Shown here in pieces: positions 29,419 through 34,798 of a stretch of DNA of 34,798 bases (positions are counted from its first letter, which is position 1; every line of letters begins with the position of its first letter). The notes beneath the pieces were generated by a model. It saw nothing but the letters and a program-made list of their open reading frames with translations, was not told the DNA's origin and ran no database searches. Origin of the DNA: Actinomadura sp. 6K520 (lineage in GTDB: Bacteria; Actinomycetota; Actinomycetes; Streptosporangiales; Streptosporangiaceae); NCBI RefSeq assembly GCF_004349245.1, contig NZ_SMLC01000072.1, positions 1 to 34,798 of the forward strand, written 5' to 3'. Position numbers and translations under genes: made by a program.

Positions 29419-30936
29419 TCAGTCCACGTCCACCCAGCCGTAGGTGCGCTCGACGGCCTTCTTCCAGCCGGCGTAGCCCTCCCGGCGCCTCTCCTCGTCC
29501 CAGGTGGGCTCCCAGCGTCGGTCCTCGTTCCAGTTCCGGCGGAGCTCCTCGGTGGTGTTCCAGAAGCCGACGGCCAGCCCCGCCGCGTAGGCGGCGCCCA
29601 GGGCGGTGGTCTCGGCGACGACGGGCCGCGAGACCGGGACGCCCAGGATGTCGGCCTGCATCTGCATGCACAGCTCGTTGGCGGTGACCCCGCCGTCGAC
29701 CTTGAGCACGTCCAGGGAGACGCCGGAGTCCTCGCGCATGGCCTCGACGACGTCGCGGGACTGGTAGCAGATCGACTCCAGCGTGGCGCGGGCCAGGTGG
29801 GCGTTGGTGTTGTAGCGGGACAGCCCGACGATGGCGCCGCGGGCGTCGGAGCGCCAGTACGGGGCGAACAGGCCGGAGAAGGCGGGGACGAAGTAGACCC
29901 CGCCGTTGTCCTCGACCTGCCTGGCCAGGGACTCGCTCTGGGCGGCGCCGGAGATGATGCCGAGCTGGTCCCGCAGCCACTGCACCGCCGATCCCGTCAC
30001 CGCGATCGAGCCCTCCAGCGCGTACACGGGCCGGTCGTCGCCGAACTTGTAGCAGACGGTGGTGAGCATCCCCGCCTTGGACCTGACGAGCTCCTCACCG
30101 GTGTTGAGGAGGAGGAAGTTGCCGGTGCCGTAGGTGTTCTTGGCCTCGCCGGGGGCGAAGCACACCTGCCCGACCGTCGCGGCCTGCTGGTCGCCGAGGA
30201 TGCCCGTGAGCGGGACCTCGCCGCCGAGGGGGCCGTCCGCGCGGGTCACGCCGTACGGGTCGGGCGCCGAGGACGGCCTGATCTCAGGGAGCATCCGCCG
30301 CGGGATGCCGAAGAACGACAGGAGCTGGTCGTCCCAGTCGAGGGTCTCCAGGTCCATCAGCATGGTGCGGCTCGCGTTGGTCGGGTCGGTGACGTGCACG
30401 CCGCCGTCCGTCCCGCCGGTGAGGTTCCACAGCACCCACGTGTCGATGTTGCCGAAGATCGCGTCGCCGTTCTCGGCGGCCTCGCGGACGCCGTCGACGT
30501 TCTCCAGGATCCACTGGACCTTGCCGCCGGAGAAGTACGTGGCGGGCGGCAGGCCGGCGCGGTGCCGGATCGTCTCCCCCCTGCCGTCCCGTTCGAGGGC
30601 GGAGGCGATGCGGTCGGTGCGGGTGTCCTGCCAGACGATCGCGTTGTAGTACGCGCGGCCCGTCCGCCGGTTCCACACCACGGCGGTCTCGCGCTGGTTC
30701 GTGATCCCGAACGCCGCGAGATCGGCGTGGCCGAGGTTCGCCCGGTTCAGGGCGGACTGGATGACCGACCGGGTCCGCTCCCAGATCTCGGTGGGGTCGT
30801 GCTCGACCCACCCGGCCCGCGGCAGGATCTGCTCGTGCTCCAGCTGGTGGCGGGCGACCTCGTTGCCGCCGTGGTCGAAGATCATGAAGCGGGTGCTCGT
30901 GGTGCCCTGGTCCAGCGCTCCGACGAAGTCGGCCAT
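29419..30936 (-). CDS. glpK: Glycerol kinase
   Basis: The 505-residue FGGY-family kinase phosphorylates glycerol to glycerol 3-phosphate. It begins with FVGALDQGTTSTRFMIFD (the ATP phosphate loop), contains GITNQRETAVVWNRRTG and AIVWQDTRTD, and the glycerol-binding block GWVEHDP. Later come GDQQAATVGQ, NTYGTGNFLLLNTGE, the PROSITE-like FGGY signature region and DGGVTANELCMQMQADIL. Length and motif order match canonical GlpK. AAGGGAGGG ahead of the ATG is the ribosome site. It lies 55 bp downstream of glpF, so uptake and phosphorylation are co-expressed. glpD (the next enzyme) is not in the window. Confidence 0.97.
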   Translation of the reverse strand: MADFVGALDQGTTSTRFMIFDHGGNEVARHQLEHEQILPRAGWVEHDPTEIWERTRSVIQSALNRANLGHADLAAFGITNQRETAVVWNRRTGRAYYNAIVWQDTRTDRIASALERDGRGETIRHRAGLPPATYFSGGKVQWILENVDGVREAAENGDAIFGNIDTWVLWNLTGGTDGGVHVTDPTNASRTMLMDLETLDWDDQLLSFFGIPRRMLPEIRPSSAPDPYGVTRADGPLGGEVPLTGILGDQQAATVGQVCFAPGEAKNTYGTGNFLLLNTGEELVRSKAGMLTTVCYKFGDDRPVYALEGSIAVTGSAVQWLRDQLGIISGAAQSESLARQVEDNGGVYFVPAFSGLFAPYWRSDARGAIVGLSRYNTNAHLARATLESICYQSRDVVEAMREDSGVSLDVLKVDGGVTANELCMQMQADILGVPVSRPVVAETTALGAAYAAGLAVGFWNTTEELRRNWNEDRRWEPTWDEERRREGYAGWKKAVERTYGWVDVD

Positions 30937-30991
30937 GGGCCCTCCCTTTCCGCCGGCGGGGGGCGACCCCGTCCGGAACGTCAGAAAACCG

Positions 30992-31837
30992 TCAGGAAAC
31001 GTCGTACTCCGGCTTCGGCTCGGTGATCTCCGTGCCCTCCTCCTCGCCGGGGATGTTGCGCCCGATGAGCAGGATGTAGAGGCCGGCCCCGAGCACGCCG
31101 CCGATGAGCGGTCCCGCGATCGGGACCCAGAAATACAGGTTCCCGTACTGGTCGCTCCACGGACTGTCGTAGCCCGTCAGCCACTGGACCAGCCGCGGGC
31201 CGAGGTCGCGGGCCGGGTTGATCGCGTACCCGGCGGCGGAGCCGAACGCCATCCCGATCCCCACCACGATGAGGCCGATGATGAACGGCGCCAGGTTCGC
31301 CAGCGGCGGCGCGTTGCGCAGGTCGGTGAGGGCCAGTACGAGGAACAGCAGGATCGCGGTGCCGATGATCTGGTCGCGGAACGCCCCCCAGGTCCCGATC
31401 GGCAGCGTCCCGTTGCCCGGCATGGTGGAGAACACGATGTGCGACTTCTCCGTCAGGCCGGGGTCGAACTTCTGCAGGATCTCGCTGTAGTTCCAGCGGA
31501 CGATCAGCGCGGCGACGAACGCCCCGAGGACCTGCGCGAAGCAGTACGGGAGCACCTTGCGCCACGGGAAGCCCTTGAAGACCGCGAGGGCGACCGTGAC
31601 GGCCGGGTTGATGTGCCCGCCGCTGATGCGGGCCGACACGTACACGCCGAGCGTGACCCCGATGCCCCACGCCCACGCGATGCTGTCGTGGTCTCCGAGG
31701 CTCTGCGGCTCACCGAGCCCGCTTCCGGCGACGACCTGCGCGACGACGCCGACCCCGAACAGGATCAGGATCATCGTCCCGGCGAACTCCGCGGCCATCT
31801 CCCGGGCCAGCGGGGGGAGCTTCGGCCCTCGCGTCAT
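30992..31837 (-). CDS. glpF: Glycerol uptake facilitator (aquaglyceroporin)
   Basis: The 281-residue membrane channel has six transmembrane helices and two half-helices. The NPA boxes are present: GGHINPAVT in the first half and GYAINPARDLGPR in the second. An Asp follows the pore Arg in the second box (NPARD), as in glycerol-conducting members rather than strict water channels. It passes glycerol inward for trapping by the adjacent GlpK. I use ATG 31837 because GAGGAGGAGAG directly precedes it; the frame stays open to 31900 without such a site. The C-terminus is an acidic cytoplasmic tail. Confidence 0.95.
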   Translation of the reverse strand: MTRGPKLPPLAREMAAEFAGTMILILFGVGVVAQVVAGSGLGEPQSLGDHDSIAWAWGIGVTLGVYVSARISGGHINPAVTVALAVFKGFPWRKVLPYCFAQVLGAFVAALIVRWNYSEILQKFDPGLTEKSHIVFSTMPGNGTLPIGTWGAFRDQIIGTAILLFLVLALTDLRNAPPLANLAPFIIGLIVVGIGMAFGSAAGYAINPARDLGPRLVQWLTGYDSPWSDQYGNLYFWVPIAGPLIGGVLGAGLYILLIGRNIPGEEEGTEITEPKPEYDVS

Positions 31838-31880
31838 CTCTCCTCCTCGGGGGTGTGTGACGTAAGGCACAGCCGCCGCG

Positions 31881-31910
31881 ACGGTAAGGTCGCCGGACAA
31901 GATCGGTCAA
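31881..31910 (-). promoter_or_regulatory. Sigma-A-type promoter of glpFK
   Basis: On the minus strand TTGACC (31905-31910) and TACCGT (31881-31886) are 18 bp apart, with transcription expected near 31874 and a leader of about 36 nt ending in the strong GAGGAGGAGAG site. This is the best vegetative promoter in the window. Confidence 0.65.
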
Positions 31911-31967
31911 CGGCCCCGTGACGACAATGTCGGCACCCCGTCCCGCCCATCACCACCCCCAGGACTC

Positions 31968-31983
31968 GATCACGGACGTGATC
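31968..31983. promoter_or_regulatory. 16-bp palindrome, operator candidate
   Basis: GATCACG-GA-CGTGATC has perfect 7-bp arms. It lies about 58 bp upstream of the glpF -35 and about 125 bp past the TPP-enzyme stop codon. A regulator of glpFK is possible, but no regulator gene is adjacent. Confidence 0.4.
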
Positions 31984-32107
31984 ATGCCCCGGTGAAGCAC
32001 CTCTACACCGCGCTCAAACGCCCCGTCCTCCAGCCCCCACCCACCACCATCCAAAGGACGAGCAGGCTCGACGCCCTCCTCCAGCCCCCCGTCCCAGCGC
32101 CCGGGGA

Positions 32108-33790
32108 TCAGTGGCCGCGGAACGCCTCTTCGAGCCACCAGGCGGGCCGGTCCCGCGTGACCTTGGCGTCCACGAGCATCGGGCGGTCGCGCGGCCCCTC
32201 CAGCCAGGCGGCCACCGCGGCCAGGTCCGCCCGCCGCCGGACGGTCGCCGCCGCACAGCCGAACCCGCGGCCGATCGCGGCCAGGTCGGCGGGCGGGAAC
32301 GTGACCGTGTCCAGCGGATGCCCGCCGGGGCCGAAGTGGTGCACCTCCGCGCCGTACGCCTCGTCGTCGTAGACGACCACGAGCAGGTCCAGCCCCAGGC
32401 GGACGGCCGTCTCCAGCTCCGCGGCGGACATCAGCGCGCCGCCGTCCCCGAGCGCGGCGACGGTGAGCCGGTCGGGCCGGGCCACGGCGGCGCCGATGGC
32501 GGTGGCGAGGCCGAGCCCGACCGACTGGAACGCCTGGGTGAACACGAGCGCGTCGGCGTCGGGGACGTCCAGGAACATCGCGGGGTACCCCATGAAGTTG
32601 CCCGAGTCGACGGCGACGGTGCGCTCGCGGGGCAGCATGCCGTCCAGGGCGATCGACAGCGTCCGCGGGTCGATGCGGGGCCCGCCGGTGCCGCCGTCCC
32701 CGGCGGGATGCTCCTCGTACGGGACGTCCTGCCAGCGCCCCTCCCGGGCGAGGCGCCCGGCGACGTCCGGGGTGCGGTAGCCGGTCGCGGAGTGGCCGCG
32801 CGCCTCCAGCTCCGCGGCGACGGCCCGCGCGGTCTCGGCGGCGTCGCCGATGAGGCCGAGGTCGACGGGGTGGTGCGCGCCGAGGGCCCGCGCGTCCACG
32901 TCGACCTGCACGACCTTCGCGTCACGGGCGACGAGGGCGCCGTGCCGGGTCGTCCACATGTTCAGCGAGCAGCCCCAGCCGACGACGAGGTCGGCGCCGC
33001 GGATCAGTTCCGCCGCGGCGGGGGTGGCGAAGCCGCCGCTGACGTCCAGGGCGAACGGGTCGCCGGTGAACAGCCCCCGCGCGACGGCGGAGGTGGCGGG
33101 CAGCGCGCCGCAGCGCCCGGCCAGCCCGGCGAGGGGCTCGCGGGCGCCGGACAGCCGCGCGCCGCGGCCGGCGACGAACACCGGCCGCGCGGCGTCCTGG
33201 AGCATGTCGGCGAGGCGGGCGACCGCGGCGGGCGGCGGCACCGGCAGCGGCGGGACGGCCGCCCGGCCGCGGGCGGCCGGGCGGTCCGCGGGGTCGCCGG
33301 GGTGCTCGGCCTCCTGGATGTCCAGGGGGAGGCACAGCAGGACCGTGCGGCGTTCGGCGACCGCCGTCCGGCAGGCGCGGGCCACGTCGGCGAGGGCGGT
33401 CCGCGGCGAGTGGACCCGCTCGGGGACCGCCCCGACCGCCGCCGCGATGGCCGCCTGGTCGACGCGGAAGTTGGAGCGGACCGCGGCGGCGGCCACCTCG
33501 CCCGCGACCACCAGCAGCGGCGTGCGGCTCTTGGCGGCCTCGGCGATCCCGGTGACCGCGTTGGTCAGGCCCGGCCCCTGGTGCAGCGAGACCACGCCTA
33601 GCTCGCCGCTCACCCGCGCGTAGGCGTCGGCCATCGTGGCGGCGCCGGCCTCGTGCCGGGCGGCGACGAACCGCGCGCCGCCCGCGACGAGCGCGTTGGT
33701 GACGTGGAAGTTCCCGCTGCCGACGACCCCGAAGACGGTGGCGGCGCCGAGCCGCGCGAGGGCCTCGCCCACGGCCTCCGCGACGTTCAT
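32108..33790 (-). CDS. Thiamine-diphosphate enzyme (acetolactate synthase / benzoylformate decarboxylase superfamily)
   Basis: The 560-residue protein has the three-domain TPP decarboxylase fold: Pyr domain (about 1-170) with catalytic Glu in RHEAGAATMADAYAR, a middle domain with FVAGRGARLSGA, and a PP domain with ALGDGGALMSAAELETAVR. The metal-binding motif GDG...NN is altered, ending YDDEAYG where many members have NN. It decarboxylates or carboligates a 2-keto acid; acetolactate synthase proper is unlikely because no regulatory subunit or ilv genes are near. Its ATG overlaps the stop of the cyclase gene by 4 bp, so the two act in one pathway. A catabolic route for an aromatic or 2-keto acid is an inference. 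Confidence 0.83.
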   Translation of the reverse strand: MNVAEAVGEALARLGAATVFGVVGSGNFHVTNALVAGGARFVAARHEAGAATMADAYARVSGELGVVSLHQGPGLTNAVTGIAEAAKSRTPLLVVAGEVAAAAVRSNFRVDQAAIAAAVGAVPERVHSPRTALADVARACRTAVAERRTVLLCLPLDIQEAEHPGDPADRPAARGRAAVPPLPVPPPAAVARLADMLQDAARPVFVAGRGARLSGAREPLAGLAGRCGALPATSAVARGLFTGDPFALDVSGGFATPAAAELIRGADLVVGWGCSLNMWTTRHGALVARDAKVVQVDVDARALGAHHPVDLGLIGDAAETARAVAAELEARGHSATGYRTPDVAGRLAREGRWQDVPYEEHPAGDGGTGGPRIDPRTLSIALDGMLPRERTVAVDSGNFMGYPAMFLDVPDADALVFTQAFQSVGLGLATAIGAAVARPDRLTVAALGDGGALMSAAELETAVRLGLDLLVVVYDDEAYGAEVHHFGPGGHPLDTVTFPPADLAAIGRGFGCAAATVRRRADLAAVAAWLEGPRDRPMLVDAKVTRDRPAWWLEEAFRGH

Positions 33791-34560
33791 CGCTCGATCA
33801 GCGCGAGCACGCGGGCGGGGCTGCCCGAGCCGCCGACGATCGGCAGCGGCGAGGCGAGCAGCACGGCGCCGCGGGCGGGGAGCCGTGCGAGGTTCTGCAG
33901 CTGGGTCAGCCCGTACTTGCCGGCGCCGAGGAAGTACGAGTGGCAGGGGAACGGCGGGTCGAAGGCGTGCGCGCCGCCCGCGTCGGTGCCGACGGTCTCC
34001 ACGCCGAGGCCGATGAGGGGGGTCTCCTCGGCGAGCCACCGCGCGCACTCGGCCGAGACGCCGGGCGTGTGGGGGCCGTTCTCGTCGGTGTTGAGGAAGG
34101 TGTCCTGGTCGCCGGAGCGCGCGTCCCAGCCCGTGCGGTAGAGGAGCCAGCCGCCGTCGGGAAGCCGCCCGTGCGTGTTCTCCCAGTCCCGGACGTGGTC
34201 GATCTCCAGCAGGAAGTCGGGGTCGGCGGCGGCGTGCGCGGAGGCGTCCAGCACGACGGCCGGGGCGACGAGCCTGCCGGGCGGCACCTGCGAGACGTCC
34301 TCGCCGTCGCGCCCGGTGGCCCAGTGCACGGGCGCGTCGAAGTGGGTGCCGACGTGCTCGCCGGTGACGACGTTGTTCCAGTACCAGGCCGGGCCGCGGT
34401 CGTCGTACCGGCTGATCTCCTCCAGCCGGAACGGGACCGTGTTGGCGAAGGGCTCCGGCAGCCGGAGGATCGGGGTCCGCTCCGACAGCGGGGCGGTCAG
34501 GTCGACGATCTCCACCCGCCCGTCGGAGAGGGCGGTGAGCAGCTGGTCGAGAGGGGACAT
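33787..34560 (-). CDS. Cyclase family / kynurenine-formamidase-like hydrolase
   Basis: The 257-residue metal-dependent hydrolase has the family signature HVGTHFDAPVHW, whose His and Asp residues bind the metal. GGWLLYRTGWDAR and the PxxGLGVETVGTDAGGAHAF region, with its HSYFL follow-up, are also typical. Relatives include kynurenine formamidase (KynB) and isatin hydrolase, which open an amide ring or formyl bond. GGAGG about 5 nt before the ATG supports the start. It is the first gene of a two-gene unit with the TPP enzyme, so its product may be the 2-keto acid that enzyme uses. The exact substrate is unresolved. Confidence 0.87.
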   Translation of the reverse strand: MSPLDQLLTALSDGRVEIVDLTAPLSERTPILRLPEPFANTVPFRLEEISRYDDRGPAWYWNNVVTGEHVGTHFDAPVHWATGRDGEDVSQVPPGRLVAPAVVLDASAHAAADPDFLLEIDHVRDWENTHGRLPDGGWLLYRTGWDARSGDQDTFLNTDENGPHTPGVSAECARWLAEETPLIGLGVETVGTDAGGAHAFDPPFPCHSYFLGAGKYGLTQLQNLARLPARGAVLLASPLPIVGGSGSPARVLALIER

Positions 34561-34642
34561 CGGGCCTCCGGCGGCGCGGGATCGGCTGGTGGTCGCGGGG
34601 TGCCCCGAACGTACCGCAGTGGCTCCAAGTCCATGCCGGGGC

Positions 34643-34662
34643 ACGGTTTTCGTTAATTGACC
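34643..34662. promoter_or_regulatory. AT-rich promoter/operator element between divergent genes
   Basis: A sharp AT-rich island (GGTTTTCGTTAATTGACC core) sits in the 177-bp gap between the cyclase gene and the last gene. It contains the imperfect palindrome GTTAATTGAC and a TTGACC hexamer, but no clean -35/-10 pair. It is a plausible site for a MarR- or TetR-type regulator. Confidence 0.35.
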
Positions 34663-34737
34663 ACATGGACGCGGCGCCGCGGCGCGCTCACCATCGGGGC
34701 GGAAGCCCCCGGCCGATCCCACCCCATGGAGGTCCGC

Positions 34738-34798
34738 ATGCGCCGCAGGCCCTGGTCGCTCGCGCTCGCAGCCGCCGCCCTGCCCCTGGCCCTGTCCG
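34738..34798 (+). CDS. Partial gene: secreted or lipid-anchored protein, N-terminus only
   Basis: The gene starts with ATG 34738 after GGAGG (34728-34732, 5 nt spacing) and runs off the window end after 20 codons. The visible residues are MRRRPWSLALAAAALPLALS, a basic start followed by a hydrophobic signal-peptide core. It is divergent from the cyclase/TPP pair, so a solute-binding protein of a linked transporter would fit, but nothing beyond the signal peptide is visible. Confidence 0.55.
   Translation, partial: MRRRPWSLALAAAALPLALS

Larger units (their letters stand above)
31838..32107. other. Intergenic region upstream of glpF and behind the TPP enzyme
   Basis: This 270-bp gap holds the glpF promoter (31881-31910) and a palindrome (31968-31983). 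The rest is C-rich sequence after the stop of the TPP-enzyme gene; the terminator for that gene is not obvious. A 62-codon open frame runs through part of it on the minus strand but has no recognisable relatives or ribosome site, so I do not call it. Confidence 0.5.

Noticed and set aside
31950..32138. A 62-codon minus-strand frame between glpF and the TPP gene
   Set aside because: It overlaps the TPP gene end, has no recognisable motif, no ribosome binding site and no clear coding bias.
32108..34666. A single 852-codon frame joining the TPP enzyme to the cyclase region
   Set aside because: The part upstream of 33790 is out of frame with the true cyclase and has shadow composition. The cyclase and TPP genes are separate with a 4-bp overlap, so there is no fusion.
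1..34798. CRISPR arrays, tRNA/rRNA genes, insertion sequences, phage genes, attachment sites
   Set aside because: I looked for spaced direct repeats, transposase or integrase motifs and tRNA-like cloverleaves and found none that I could support by eye.

Overview
This is a high-GC window (roughly 70-75% G+C, strong G/C preference at third codon positions, frequent GTG starts, 4-bp ATGA/GTGA gene overlaps, leaderless-looking promoters). It looks like the chromosome of a filamentous actinomycete; a Streptosporangiales/Actinomadura-type genome is my guess from gene content and was not verified. I see no tRNA, rRNA, CRISPR array, insertion sequence or phage gene.

Layout. (1) 108-3038 (+): ascorbate-family PTS operon (IIC, IIB, IIA) coupled to a SIS-domain sugar-phosphate protein, followed by a small EF-hand protein. 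(2) 3459-12936: metabolic genes: pgi (-), acyl-CoA thioesterase II (+), succinate-semialdehyde-type dehydrogenase (+), paaZ (-), a divergent acyl-CoA ligase (+), an aldo/keto reductase (+) and a small membrane protein (+). (3) 12943-26864: a surface-glycan or glycoconjugate locus. Two tandem GT2 glycosyltransferases (-) diverge from a ten-gene operon (14892-25897, +): carbamoyltransferase, GT2-HAD fusion, GT9, GT4-like, GT4, gmhA, hldE, SDR, GT9, UXS-like epimerase/decarboxylase. A convergent polysaccharide pyruvyl transferase (-) closes it. (4) 27006-28457: SRPBCC protein (-) divergent from a SigB/SigF-type sigma factor (+). (5) 28516-31837 (-): glpF, glpK and a secreted trypsin-like protease. 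(6) 32108-34560 (-): a thiamine-diphosphate enzyme translationally coupled to a cyclase/kynurenine-formamidase-like hydrolase, with the start of a secreted protein gene leaving the window on the + strand.

The outstanding region is (3). It holds a nearly complete nucleotide-heptose pathway of the kind known from Gram-negative LPS: GmhA isomerase, bifunctional HldE kinase/adenylyltransferase, and a GmhB-type phosphatase that is fused to a glycosyltransferase instead of standing alone. Two GT9 (heptosyltransferase-family) enzymes, other glycosyltransferases and an O-carbamoyltransferase accompany it. Eight successive gene junctions overlap by exactly 4 bp, so the set is almost certainly one transcription and translation unit. 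No clear HldD epimerase is present; the last gene instead resembles UDP-glucuronate decarboxylase. My reading is that the locus makes ADP-glycero-manno-heptose and builds a heptose-containing, probably carbamoylated and possibly pyruvylated glycan or glycosylated metabolite in a Gram-positive-type cell.

Regulatory structure is also visible. Strong GC-rich hairpins sit at four convergent gene ends. SigB-type promoters face each other across the sigma factor/SRPBCC gap around a 9-bp-arm palindrome. A 7-bp-arm palindrome overlaps the -35 of a leaderless promoter between paaZ and the acyl-CoA ligase, and a sigma-A-type promoter lies before glpF.
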